Part shown: positions 1 to 8,440 of the stretch, piece by piece
Position numbering within the stretch: the first letter of the stretch is position 1
Layout of the letters: every line of letters starts with the position of its first letter
NCBI RefSeq assembly: GCF_030070105.1
Contig: NZ_JASJOO010000006.1
Location: forward strand, 124,001-188,000
Length of the DNA stretch: 64,000 bases
Reading direction: 5' to 3'
From: Bermanella sp. WJH001
GTDB taxonomy: Bacteria; Pseudomonadota; Gammaproteobacteria; Pseudomonadales; Oceanobacteraceae
Position numbers and translations under genes: made by a program
The notes under the pieces: model-generated
The model's input: only the letters and a program-made list of their open reading frames with translations
What the model was told of the DNA's origin: nothing
The model's database searches: none

Positions 1-1079
1 AAACCAAATACCGTCAACGCTACATTGATTTAATCATGAGCCAAGACACCCGTGAATTGTTTAAAGTGCGTTCAAAATTGATTGCAGGCATTCGTCGCTA
101 CTTAAGTGAGCGTGACTTCATGGAAGTGGAAACCCCAATGCTGCAAGTGATTCCAGGTGGTGCCACGGCTAAGCCATTTGAAACCCACCACAATGCGTTA
201 GATTTAGGTATGTACTTACGTATTGCACCCGAATTAAACCTTAAGCGTTTGGTCGTCGGTGGTTTTGAGCGTGTGTTTGAAATTAACCGCAGCTTCCGTA
301 ACGAAGGTCTATCAACTCGTCATAATCCTGAATTCACCATGATTGAATTCTACCAAGCCTACGCTACTTACCATGACTTAATGGACACCACAGAAGACAT
401 GTTGCGCACCCTTGCTCAAGATGTAATGGGTACAACAGACATTGTGAACACCACAAAAGACAATGAAGGTAATGTAGTGAGTGAAGTGGTTTACGATTTC
501 GCTCAACCGTTCACTCGTATCACCATGGCCGATGCGGTGATTAAATATAACCCTGACTTTGATCCTGCTGTGATTCAAGATTGTGAAAACAATATTGAAA
601 AACTAAAAGAATACGCCAAGCAAGTGGGTATCAAAGACGAGCCAAAACAAAGCGTTTGGGGCCCTGGTAAGTGGTTATGTGAAATTTTTGAAGAAACCGC
701 TGAGCACAAGCTTGATCAACCAACTTTCATTACGGCTTACCCGTGGGAAGTATCACCACTAGCTCGTCGTAGCGATGACAACCCGTTTTTCACTGACCGC
801 TTTGAATTTTTTGTAGGTGGTCGTGAGCTTGCAAACGGTTTCTCTGAGCTTAACGATGCGCAAGACCAAGCCGAGCGTTTCCAGCGTCAAGTTGATGAAA
901 AAGACGCGGGTGATGATGAAGCCATGCATTACGATGCTGACTACATTCAAGCATTGGAATACGGTATGCCACCAACCGCTGGTGAAGGCATTGGTATCGA
1001 CCGTTTAATGATGTTATTTACCGATAGCCCAACCATCAAAGACGTAATCTTGTTCCCGCATATGCGTCCTTTGAAATAA
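1..1079 (+). CDS. lysS: Lysine--tRNA ligase (class II), C-terminal part, cut by window start
   Basis: Charges tRNA-Lys with lysine in the cytoplasm. The reading frame is open from the window edge (codons from position 3 read [18 protein letters not shown]), so the ATG at 36 is internal and the N-terminal anticodon-binding domain lies outside the window. Class II catalytic-core motifs are visible: motif 2 ([19 protein letters not shown]) and motif 3 near the C-terminus ([11 protein letters not shown]), ending HMRPLK as in bacterial LysS. About 358 of roughly 500 residues are present. The next gene is separated by a palindromic element. Identification is secure; only the 5' end is missing. Confidence 0.97.
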   Translation, partial: TKYRQRYIDLIMSQDTRELFKVRSKLIAGIRRYLSERDFMEVETPMLQVIPGGATAKPFETHHNALDLGMYLRIAPELNLKRLVVGGFERVFEINRSFRNEGLSTRHNPEFTMIEFYQAYATYHDLMDTTEDMLRTLAQDVMGTTDIVNTTKDNEGNVVSEVVYDFAQPFTRITMADAVIKYNPDFDPAVIQDCENNIEKLKEYAKQVGIKDEPKQSVWGPGKWLCEIFEETAEHKLDQPTFITAYPWEVSPLARRSDDNPFFTDRFEFFVGGRELANGFSELNDAQDQAERFQRQVDEKDAGDDEAMHYDADYIQALEYGMPPTAGEGIGIDRLMMLFTDSPTIKDVILFPHMRPLK

Positions 1080-1094
1080 GTCACTTTGTGGCAT

Positions 1095-1202
1095 TTGATG
1101 GGTTACGAAGTTCGTTGTACTCACTTCTAACCCATCCTACCGCTATAAAGCGAGGTAGGATGGGTTAGCAGTTCCCCGAAGGGAAGCTGCGTAACCCATC
1201 AA
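1095..1202. repeat. 108-bp palindromic intergenic element with nested stems
   Basis: The outer ends TTGATGGGTTACG (1095-1107) and CGTAACCCATCAA (1190-1202) are perfect 13-bp inverted repeats. Nested inside is a perfect 15-bp stem, CTAACCCATCCTACC (1127-1141) with its complement at 1154-1168, and a smaller imperfect stem around 1169-1189. Folded, the element would form a three-way or cloverleaf-like junction. It fills most of the gap between lysS and the next gene. It looks like a REP- or MITE-type element; no transposase is adjacent and there is no clear target duplication. Confidence 0.7.
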
Positions 1203-1282
1203 TTACCCATACCTCTCGCATCCCCTTCCCCCTGTCGATATACTTAAGTCTATTGATAATTAAAATTCGAGATATGTTTCAT

Positions 1283-2077
1283 ATGAATACAACCGCTGTC
1301 GATATTTTAAAACAGAGCTTTAACTTTTATGGTCGCTTATTTAATAAAATTTTCTGGTTAAGTGTTGCCTATAGTTTACTCCCTATGCTGATTGGTGGAG
1401 CAATCATGGGAGGTGGCGCTGCGAATAACAGTATTGGTATTATGCTACTGGGCATTGCTGTGGCAATGTTTACTGTTTGTTTTTTCTATGCTTATCAAGT
1501 GGTATTGATTAACCAATTTTCAGAAGATAAAAACGATAGTTTAAAAGATGCACTGCCAATAGCCCTTAGTAAGACATTTCCATTCGTTTGCTCTGCGTTA
1601 GCATTAGGGTTCGTATTTTTAATTGTAACGATCCCTGTGGCAGGCATAGCTGGCTCTTATTTAGGCGAGGATCTTACCCCTGAAAGTGATCCTATTAAGT
1701 TTATGGTTATATCTTTAATTATACTTGCCCCTATTGCTTGGCTAGCCTATCGTTTTATTTTTGTCCCATTTCACGTGATATTAAATGGTAGTTCAATCAT
1801 TTCAGCTTTTGGTAAAAGTAACCAACAAGTTAAATCTGACTGGCTAGTTTTTAGAGGTTTAAATGTAATAGGTTTGATTTTCATAATATATATGGTCGGA
1901 TTGTTTTTAATCCAATTTATGATTGCCCTAAACCCTATGCTAATAGCCTTTGTTCAATTTGCGTTCGGTATTCTTATTTCTCCCTTCTTTACGATTTATC
2001 TTTATCGCTTGTTTGTTGTAACCCAGCAGAAGTCTCAAAACGAAAGCCAATCAACTGATTTAGACGCGGACGATTAA
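1283..2077 (+). CDS. Multi-pass inner membrane protein, function unknown
   Basis: I do not recognise a specific function. The protein has about six hydrophobic segments, including IFWLSVAYSLLPMLIGGAI, IGIMLLGIAVAMFTVCFFYA, a pair around residues 100-170, and a long hydrophobic C-terminal half. The N-terminus (DILKQSFNFYGRLF) recalls YciC/UPF0259-like and related glycerophosphoryl-diester-type membrane proteins, but this is only a resemblance. I chose the ATG at 1283 with GAGAT about 12 bases upstream; an ATG at 1274 and a TTG at 1253 are alternatives. It ends 2 bases before the ung GTG, so the two are probably co-transcribed. Confidence 0.75.
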   Translation: MNTTAVDILKQSFNFYGRLFNKIFWLSVAYSLLPMLIGGAIMGGGAANNSIGIMLLGIAVAMFTVCFFYAYQVVLINQFSEDKNDSLKDALPIALSKTFPFVCSALALGFVFLIVTIPVAGIAGSYLGEDLTPESDPIKFMVISLIILAPIAWLAYRFIFVPFHVILNGSSIISAFGKSNQQVKSDWLVFRGLNVIGLIFIIYMVGLFLIQFMIALNPMLIAFVQFAFGILISPFFTIYLYRLFVVTQQKSQNESQSTDLDADD

Positions 2078-2079
2078 CC

Positions 2080-2814
2080 GTGTCGATCAACCCCATGAAA
2101 GAACTCGATCCTTCTTGGCAAGCGTATTTTGAGGCTCAATTCAGTAAGCCTTACATGTTGAGCTTATTAGCGTTTATTGAGCAAGAATATCAACATGCCA
2201 ACGTTTACCCATTAAAGGAGCACGTTTGGAATGCGTTTAACCTAACCAGCCTTGATGATGTACGTGTTGTGATTATGGGGCAAGATCCTTACCACGGCGC
2301 AGGTCAAGCACATGGACTGTCGTTTAGTGTGCAAGATCAGGTGAAAATCCCACCTTCCCTTAAAAATATTTTTAAAGAACTGAATCGTGATTTAAACCTA
2401 ACGATTCCAGACTCTGGAAATTTACAGGCATGGGCGCAACAGGGTGTATTGCTGCTGAACTCGTGTTTAACCGTGCGAGAAGGTGAGCCTGCCAGTCATG
2501 CAAAGCAAGGCTGGGAAACCTTTACTCAAGGTTGTATTGATTATATTAATGATCAGAAAACCGGCGTGGTGTTTTTAGCATGGGGACGATTTGCCCATGA
2601 TGTTTGCGCCAAGGTTGATGAGCAAAAACACTGTGTGATTAAAACCTCTCACCCAAGCCCGCTTGGCGCGACTAAGCAAGGTAAAACTTTTGATGCGTTT
2701 TTGGGCTCAGGCTGTTTCTCTAAGGCCAATACGTATTTACGACAAACGGGTCAGTCTGAGATTGATTGGGATCTTGCGCAGTTTATCCCTCAAACCCTCA
2801 CACTGGATTTTTAG
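2080..2814 (+). CDS. ung: Uracil-DNA glycosylase (family 1)
   Basis: Removes uracil from DNA to start base-excision repair. The family 1 signatures are present: GQDPYHGAGQAHGLSFSV (water-activating Asp and uracil-stacking region) and the leucine-intercalation loop HPSPLGA near residue 196. At 244 residues the protein is slightly longer than typical (about 225). The annotated start is a GTG at 2080; the ATG at 2095 (MKELDPSWQ) is equally plausible. The gene follows the membrane protein by 2 bases and is followed by a hairpin shared with the convergent cysteine-cluster gene. Confidence 0.97.
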   Translation: MSINPMKELDPSWQAYFEAQFSKPYMLSLLAFIEQEYQHANVYPLKEHVWNAFNLTSLDDVRVVIMGQDPYHGAGQAHGLSFSVQDQVKIPPSLKNIFKELNRDLNLTIPDSGNLQAWAQQGVLLLNSCLTVREGEPASHAKQGWETFTQGCIDYINDQKTGVVFLAWGRFAHDVCAKVDEQKHCVIKTSHPSPLGATKQGKTFDAFLGSGCFSKANTYLRQTGQSEIDWDLAQFIPQTLTLDF

Positions 2815-2830
2815 GGCATTCTAGGTGATA

Positions 2831-2855
2831 GCCTGTTTATTTCGGATAAGCAGGC
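2831..2855. terminator. Hairpin between convergent ung and cysteine-cluster gene
   Basis: A 10-bp stem (GCCTGTTTAT with ATAAGCAGGC, one G-T pair) encloses the loop TTCGG. There is no long T-run on either side, so this is at best a weak bidirectional terminator. It sits in the 57-base gap between two convergent genes. Confidence 0.45.
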
Positions 2856-2871
2856 CTGTTATATGTGAGTG

Positions 2872-3351
2872 TTATTTTTTCTTCTGTTTGGCTTTTGCTT
2901 GCTCTTCTTCAAATTTTTCCAGGCGCTTATCCCAGGTTTTGAAACGCTTGCGACAGTAGTTATCTAGCTTTTCAAAGGTTTGAAAATATAGATCACAGCC
3001 TTCATCAATCGGCACGTCAAATTCACACGCACTATTACTATGGTCTCTGCAGATCATAGGGCGAGTTTCATAAATCCCGCAACGATTATCTGGCATCACA
3101 AATTCACACTTGGTCATGCTTAGCAGGTACCAGCCGTTGCCATCTTTAAAAACATGAATGCCTTTGTGCGCCACTTGCCACAGTAATACGTCAAACGCAT
3201 GCATGGTCCGAGGAGTATCTAGCTCTTGGGTGATATACGAGCAACATAAAGCCGAACAAAAATCACACTTGTTATCCGCGGTGATAGCGGCAGGCGTAAT
3301 GTCTTTGGTTTCGATGATATTAACAGGATCAGACACGGTAACAGTAAGCAT
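2872..3351 (-). CDS. YkgJ-type cysteine cluster protein
   Basis: Small cytoplasmic protein of the YkgJ family, thought to chelate zinc or an iron-sulfur cluster; the cellular role is unknown. The cysteine signature is visible: CDFCSALCC near residue 29, then a mid-protein Cys (MTKCEFV), CGIYETRPMICRDH and a later SACEF/GCDLYF pair. The C-terminal tail is rich in Lys and Glu. Length (159 aa) is usual for the family. It is transcribed convergently to ung and divergently from the TonB receptor, so its promoter lies in the 3352-3676 gap. Confidence 0.85.
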   Translation of the reverse strand: MLTVTVSDPVNIIETKDITPAAITADNKCDFCSALCCSYITQELDTPRTMHAFDVLLWQVAHKGIHVFKDGNGWYLLSMTKCEFVMPDNRCGIYETRPMICRDHSNSACEFDVPIDEGCDLYFQTFEKLDNYCRKRFKTWDKRLEKFEEEQAKAKQKKK

Positions 3352-3676
3352 AAAGAGTGAGTGGGCATTTTAAAGGGCCAAGCCTTGAAAGGCGAGCAGC
3401 ATATGAAATGAATGGGCTAAACCTTTGAAAATCGCTTTGCTTATCAGCATTAGACCTAGTTAGATAAATTGTCATAAAAAATTCACATATAGGCATCAAC
3501 CAAGGACGCATCTTTCAACCCCTTGCCGATACTGGGGTCTAGCGCAGCCAGTTGTCATCTTTTCGCCATAAAAATGCAGCCTAACTGCAACTCAAATGTC
3601 ATGTAACACAGCTGTCACATAGCAGAATTATCGTCAGCGCCAGCTTAAAACTAAATACAAGTGAGTTGGAGAGAAT
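3352..3676. other. Divergent intergenic region upstream of the TonB receptor
   Basis: This 325-base gap separates the cysteine-cluster gene from the receptor. It holds the PHO-box-like promoter annotated at 3597-3634. A second, weaker PHO-like pair lies upstream (TTGTCAT at 3552-3558 followed 11 bases later by TCGCCAT). The receptor has a good ribosome-binding site (TTGGAGAGAAT before the ATG at 3677). Short frames in this stretch have no recognisable protein signature. Confidence 0.6.
3597..3634 (+). promoter_or_regulatory. PHO-box-like operator and promoter of the TonB receptor
   Basis: Direct repeats ATGTAAC and CTGTCAC start 11 bases apart (3601 and 3612), the spacing of PhoB half-sites, preceded by another TGTCAT at 3597. 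A possible -10, TATCGT, starts 10 bases after CTGTCAC. The 23-base core 3597-3619 matches 8339-8361 at 20 of 23 positions, and the -10 lies at the same distance in both. Assignment to PhoB is an inference from the half-site sequence and spacing. Confidence 0.55.
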
Positions 3677-6598
3677 ATGAAACGTAATTTGCTGGCAGGT
3701 GTGATTGCCGCTATTAGTGCTTCGGGTGCGTTTGCAGGTGAGAGTGTTTTTTATATCACAGAACAAGGTAAACCAGTGGATACCTTGTCGGTGACGGTAG
3801 ACGGTAATCGTAAGCTTGTGGGTAAAAATGGCGTTGTCAGCTTTGACCTTAAAGGTGGCAAACATCAAGTCGAGCTTAGCGAATTTGGCGAGTGGGCCGG
3901 TGAATTTGAATTTGATGCCAGCAGCGATCAAAACGCAGAAATTAAAATTGAAATGATTGGTGGCGAAGCCATCCCAGACATCAGCGTATACACCCCAGGC
4001 AAAGAAGCCGTAGCGGTATTAGGACAAATTTCTGGTTATATCGAATCGGATGAAACCGGCGGCGGTGTTGAAGGGGCTCGTATTTCTGTTGAAGGCTCTG
4101 ACGTATCGGTTAGCACCAATGATGAAGGTTACTTTGAACTAGAGCTGCCCCGTGGCGAATACGATTTACGTATTGCTCATCCATCTTATGGCAATCGCGA
4201 TGTAAAAGGCATGCGAGTGTTTGGTAATAGTGCAACCGCCATGAATGTAAACATGAGCTTAAGTGGCGACAGTGCCATTGAAGAAGTAGTAGCGGTAGGG
4301 TCTTATATTCCGTCAACGGCGACTTCTCAGCAGCGTGATTCGAGTGCCGTGTTAAGCGCAATTGGCTCAGAGCAGATGTCACGCTTTGGGGATTCAAATG
4401 CCGCTTCTGCACTTAAGCGAGTGGCGGGTGTTTCACTTATTGGTGGTCAATATGCGGTGGTTCGAGGTTTACAGGGACGCTACATCTCATCAACTTTAAA
4501 TGGTTTAGGCATGCCAAGTACTGACCCTATGCGTCGTGACGTGCCGTTAGATTTATTTCCAGCCAGTGTGTTAGGCGGTATTGAAATTCAAAAAAGTTAT
4601 ACACCTGATTTACCAGGGGATACAACCGGTGGTTCTATCCGCATGCGCACAAAAGACTTGCCAGACGATGACAGTAGTAAACTATCAGTTTCGTTAGGAT
4701 TTAATTCTCAAGTAACCGGAAAAGACGTTCTATCTTATGACGGTGGCGGTACGGATTTTATTGGTATTGATGACGGTACACGTGAAGTGCCAAGCAAAGT
4801 GGATAGTCAAACTGACGGTGGGTTTGATAATGGGAATAAAGCACTGTTGAATGAATTTGAAAATTCTTATTCAACAAAAGATACAACAGCCATGCCGGAT
4901 GTTGCTGTTGCTTATTCTTTTGGTGATCGCTTAGATAAAAACTATGGCGAGTTAGCTTACTATGGGGCGGTTGAATACAAGAGTGAATGGTCAACTCGTG
5001 AAGATGCATATATTCGAGACACATCAGGAAATTTTGATTATCAGCGTAGTCAATTCAATGTGGATTTAACTGGTTATTTTGTTACGGGTGTTGAAACAAA
5101 TTCAGGTGATGAATATTTAAGTAAAACAGTTTTATTACGTAAATCAGAAGATACAACCCGTCAACAAGAAGGTACAGATAAAGAAGGTGTTGATATTAAT
5201 GAAGTGACACTTCAGTGGGTTGAACGTCAGTTTTTCTCGCAGCAATTTAGTGGTTTAGTATTCTTAGATGCTGAAAATACATTTGATTGGAGAGCTGGCC
5301 TGTCTCATACCAGTCGATATGAGCCTGATCGTCGCAATTATCAATATCGAAATGACACATTGGCTTCAACCGGATTAGAAAGACGTTTCTCTGATTTATC
5401 TGAGCTAAGTTTTGATGCAGGGCTTGATCATACATTTGAAAGAACATTTGATAGCGGATCAATACTTAAGCTTAAAACAGGTATTTTACTTGGCCAAAAA
5501 GATCGAACGTTAGAAATGGCGCGTTACGGTTTATCGGGTATAGATATTACGTCTGACTTATCTTTAACTGTTGAAGAGGTTATTGAAAATAGCAATGCGT
5601 TTGGTCTAAAGGGTAATACAGCCGTTACGGATAGCTATGATGCATCTGAATCTATGTTGGCTATTTATCAATCCTATCAATATGAACCAAATGAATCCTG
5701 GGTATTTTTAGCGGGGGCGAGACTTGAAGATGCCTCTCAAGAAATTACATATGATAAAAAGCCAAGCGCTAACTCATCACTCGATACCAGTGAGGTATTA
5801 CCTGTGGTGTCCGCTACATGGAAGCCAGTTGAAAAATGGCAGTTTCGTATAGGTGCATCTAATACTGTGTCACGTCCGGGTTTAACGGAGCTGGCAGAGT
5901 CTACATTTTATGATCCCGAAACAGACGATGCCATTATCGGTAACCCAGATTTAGAGCTTTCAAAAATAACTAATTTGGATTTCCGTGCAGAATACTATCT
6001 ATCTGATTCAGAAAGCATATCACTAGCATTATTCAATAAAGCAATTGATAAACCCATTGAAAAAACGGTTCCAGATGCTTCAGGAAGTGCCTCTAAAGGT
6101 GATACTTATGAAAACTCTGACTCAGCCGATTTATTAGGTGTTGAATTAGATTTTAAAGTAGATGTGCTAGATACAGATAATTTTAGTGGCTTTTTATCTG
6201 GTAACTTTGCTTGGATAGACTCAGAAGTTAACTTAGATGACGAATCTGCTCGTTTAGAAGGAAACGCTACCCGAGCATTACAGGGGCAATCAGAAGTTTT
6301 GGCCAATATTCAATTCGGGTTTGATCATCTTGCAACAGGACAAACTTTTACATTTTTAATTAATCACTTTGGTGATCGAATTGAAAAGGTAGTAAGAGGC
6401 TCTCTTGATAATGAATATGAGAAGGGTCGTACAATGCTTGACTTCGTTTATAAATGGGATCTAAGTGAAAATCTAACGATCAAAGGAAAAGCCAGTAACT
6501 TAACTAATGAGCCAGTTGAATTCACTCAAAATGATCAAGTTATCGAAAGTTATAAAACAGGTATCGATGCTTCAATTGGAGTTGATTACGTATTCTAA
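3677..6598 (+). CDS. TonB-dependent outer membrane receptor with carboxypeptidase-like N-terminal domain
   Basis: Predicted 22-stranded outer-membrane importer powered by TonB. Signal peptide MKRNLLAGVIAAISASGAFA, then an extra beta-sandwich-like region (about 24-105), a carboxypeptidase regulatory-like domain (about 112-195, ending LRIAHPSYGNRDV), a plug domain (about 215-335, with ALKRVAGVSLIGGQYAVVRG) and a barrel ending in the aromatic signature IGVDYVF. The length of 973 aa fits this receptor class. The substrate is not evident. The gene precedes a beta-helix lipoprotein and a dedicated TonB operon, all possibly co-regulated by a PHO-like motif. A terminator follows directly. Confidence 0.93.
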   Translation: MKRNLLAGVIAAISASGAFAGESVFYITEQGKPVDTLSVTVDGNRKLVGKNGVVSFDLKGGKHQVELSEFGEWAGEFEFDASSDQNAEIKIEMIGGEAIPDISVYTPGKEAVAVLGQISGYIESDETGGGVEGARISVEGSDVSVSTNDEGYFELELPRGEYDLRIAHPSYGNRDVKGMRVFGNSATAMNVNMSLSGDSAIEEVVAVGSYIPSTATSQQRDSSAVLSAIGSEQMSRFGDSNAASALKRVAGVSLIGGQYAVVRGLQGRYISSTLNGLGMPSTDPMRRDVPLDLFPASVLGGIEIQKSYTPDLPGDTTGGSIRMRTKDLPDDDSSKLSVSLGFNSQVTGKDVLSYDGGGTDFIGIDDGTREVPSKVDSQTDGGFDNGNKALLNEFENSYSTKDTTAMPDVAVAYSFGDRLDKNYGELAYYGAVEYKSEWSTREDAYIRDTSGNFDYQRSQFNVDLTGYFVTGVETNSGDEYLSKTVLLRKSEDTTRQQEGTDKEGVDINEVTLQWVERQFFSQQFSGLVFLDAENTFDWRAGLSHTSRYEPDRRNYQYRNDTLASTGLERRFSDLSELSFDAGLDHTFERTFDSGSILKLKTGILLGQKDRTLEMARYGLSGIDITSDLSLTVEEVIENSNAFGLKGNTAVTDSYDASESMLAIYQSYQYEPNESWVFLAGARLEDASQEITYDKKPSANSSLDTSEVLPVVSATWKPVEKWQFRIGASNTVSRPGLTELAESTFYDPETDDAIIGNPDLELSKITNLDFRAEYYLSDSESISLALFNKAIDKPIEKTVPDASGSASKGDTYENSDSADLLGVELDFKVDVLDTDNFSGFLSGNFAWIDSEVNLDDESARLEGNATRALQGQSEVLANIQFGFDHLATGQTFTFLINHFGDRIEKVVRGSLDNEYEKGRTMLDFVYKWDLSENLTIKGKASNLTNEPVEFTQNDQVIESYKTGIDASIGVDYVF

Positions 6599-6629
6599 TA
6601 AATCATAAATACTTAAATACTTAATTACT

Positions 6630-6660
6630 AAGCCAGCTATAAGCTGGCTTTTTTATTTTT
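6630..6660 (+). terminator. Rho-independent terminator after the TonB receptor
   Basis: Stem AGCCAGCT (6631-6638) and AGCTGGCT (6642-6649) with a three-base loop, followed by a T-rich run to 6660. Confidence 0.9.
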
Positions 6661-6693
6661 AAATAAAATATATTTTTATATTGATTAATATAA

Positions 6694-6725
6694 CTGTCAT
6701 AAAACAAAGATAAGTTAGTTATCAC
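6694..6725 (+). promoter_or_regulatory. Weak PHO-like site before the beta-helix lipoprotein
   Basis: CTGTCATAAAA at 6694-6704 is identical to the first half-site and spacer of classical PHO boxes, but the second half (CAAAGAT) is poor. TATCAC at 6720-6725 could be a -10. This is weaker than the sites at 3597 and 8339 and is reported because of its position in the same module. Confidence 0.35.
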
Positions 6726-6768
6726 CGAAACATAATAAATTTGTTAAAACTAAATCAGAGGACTGATA

Positions 6769-8199
6769 ATGAAAAAACAAACTCTATTGGCAACAGCGAT
6801 TCTAAGTGCAACTCTAGTGGGTTGTGGCAGCGATAGCGATTCAAATGATGTGGTTGATAAATCATTCACACCTTGTGCTGATTCAGCAACAGAATGTGTA
6901 CTTAAAGGTGTACTAAAAGAAGACTTCACTTTAAAAGCAGGTGTTGAATACACGCTAGATGATGTTTTCCAAGTTGGTGAAGGTAACGGTACGATTGAAG
7001 ATGCAGCAGGGATTGCAGCCGTTAAGGCTGCCGGCGTAACACTTACAATAGAACCTGGTGTTGAAGTTAAAGCAAATGACGACGGTGTATTGCTTGTTAC
7101 TCGTGGATCTAAATTAAATGCAGAAGGTACTGCTGCTAATCCAATTACATTTGCTTCATCAGATGCTGGTTATGACGGTACTGGCGAATGGGGCGGTGTT
7201 GTAATTCAAGGTTTTGCGCCACAATATGGTGCTGGTAACACGGGTGTGTGCGGTACAGTTGTTTGTAACGTTGCTGGTGAAGGTGGTGACTTTGTTGGTA
7301 ACTATGGTGGTGCTGATAAAGCAGATAACAGTGGTGTAATCAAATACGTACGTATTGCCGAAGCAGGTAAAGTTGCGGGCCCTAATAATGAGCTTAATGG
7401 CTTAACTCTTCAAGGTGTTGGTCACGGTACCACTGTTGATTACGTGCAAGTACACGGTAACCTAGATGATGGTATCGAATGGTTCGGCGGTACTGTAAAT
7501 GTTACTCACGCTGTTCTTACTAATAATGATGATGACGATATCGATTTTGATGAAGGTTACCAAGGTAACATTCAGCATGTAATCATCATGAAGGACCAAG
7601 ATGATGCTCGCACTGGCCCATACGGTTCTAACGATCCTCGCGCAATCGAAGCTAACTCGTCTGATACCGATTACGTGCCTCAAACTGCGGCGACCATTGC
7701 AAACGTTACAATTTTAGGTAGTAAAATTAACAACGTTGTAGATAAAGAAGAGCCAGGCATGCGTCTACGTGGTTCTGTAACGGCTAACATCTACAATACC
7801 GTAGTGGCTGGTTTTACTGATCAATGTGTTCGCATCGACTACTCTGATCACGATGGTGATTCTAAGTTGGCTGATGGTACAACATCTAACCCAGATGCTA
7901 CTGATAAAATTGCTTCTGTGGTTAACCTAACAAACATTGTGGCATCAGATTGTGGCTCTACTTTCAAAAAAGAAAATCCTGATACAAATGTTAACCTAGT
8001 TGAAGCTGATATTGCGTTTGATACTGCCTTTGCATTAACTAGCAATGGTACAGTTGCTTCTACTACTCCTGTTGCAACGGATAACGGCTCAAACTTCGTA
8101 TTCGATACCACTACTTATGTAGGTGCAGTTGCACCAGGCCAAGCAGCTGCTACCGCTTGGTATGCAGGTTGGATCATTGATGGTTCATTGGACCGTTAA
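6769..8199 (+). CDS. Predicted lipoprotein with right-handed beta-helix fold
   Basis: Lipoprotein signal MKKQTLLATAILSATLVGCGSD with lipobox LVGC (Cys at residue 19). The rest is a Gly/Asn/Asp-rich repeat-like sequence typical of a parallel beta-helix, including GVGHGTTVDYVQVHGNLDDG and EWFGGTVNVTHAV, an acidic run NNDDDDIDFDEG, and DHDGDSK, which resembles a calcium site. Such proteins often sit next to TonB receptors in marine bacteria and Bacteroidetes, but I know of no assigned biochemical role. It has its own GAGG ribosome-binding site and its own terminator. A surface-exposed substrate-capturing partner of the upstream receptor is an inference. Confidence 0.85.
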   Translation: MKKQTLLATAILSATLVGCGSDSDSNDVVDKSFTPCADSATECVLKGVLKEDFTLKAGVEYTLDDVFQVGEGNGTIEDAAGIAAVKAAGVTLTIEPGVEVKANDDGVLLVTRGSKLNAEGTAANPITFASSDAGYDGTGEWGGVVIQGFAPQYGAGNTGVCGTVVCNVAGEGGDFVGNYGGADKADNSGVIKYVRIAEAGKVAGPNNELNGLTLQGVGHGTTVDYVQVHGNLDDGIEWFGGTVNVTHAVLTNNDDDDIDFDEGYQGNIQHVIIMKDQDDARTGPYGSNDPRAIEANSSDTDYVPQTAATIANVTILGSKINNVVDKEEPGMRLRGSVTANIYNTVVAGFTDQCVRIDYSDHDGDSKLADGTTSNPDATDKIASVVNLTNIVASDCGSTFKKENPDTNVNLVEADIAFDTAFALTSNGTVASTTPVATDNGSNFVFDTTTYVGAVAPGQAAATAWYAGWIIDGSLDR

Positions 8200-8213
8200 T
8201 TTCTAAAAACATG

Positions 8214-8244
8214 AAAACGGCACCTAAGGGTGCCGTTTTTTTTT
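8214..8244 (+). terminator. Rho-independent terminator after the lipoprotein gene
   Basis: Stem AACGGCACC (8216-8224) and GGTGCCGTT (8229-8237) with loop TAAG, followed by an uninterrupted T-run. Confidence 0.93.
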
Positions 8245-8338
8245 GCCTGCAATTTACGATATTTAAATCCTAATATTTCACTTGTGTGACAGCTTGTAAT
8301 ATCCCATACACAAAACTGAAAATTCTTTGAAACCAGAC

Positions 8339-8376
8339 TGTCATGTAATATCGCTGTCACAAAAGCGGCGTATCTT
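8339..8376 (+). promoter_or_regulatory. PHO-box-like operator and promoter of the TonB energising operon
   Basis: The block TGTCATGTAATATCG followed by CTGTCACA is a near copy of the element at 3597. ATGTAAT and CTGTCAC are 11 bases apart, and TATCTT (8371-8376) starts 10 bases after CTGTCAC as a candidate -10. The shared architecture at two promoters of one functional module argues for a real operator. PhoB as the regulator is inferred. Confidence 0.55.
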
Positions 8377-8440
8377 CAATCCTGTCAATCATTACTCTAG
8401 CTCTCATTAAAGAGCGTTAATAAATAACAGGAAATATTGT

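Noticed and set aside
36-1079. lysS starting at the ATG at position 36
   Set aside because: The frame is open upstream with conserved LysS residues, so this ATG is internal and the gene is truncated by the window.
3158-3373. Plus-strand frame opposite the cysteine-cluster gene
   Set aside because: It is antisense to a well-supported gene and has no recognisable domain; most of the other short frames in the window are shadows of the same kind.
8281-8310. Additional PHO-like repeat on the minus strand (TGTGTGACAGCTTG region)
   Set aside because: Only one half-site fits; the 11-base partner does not match.
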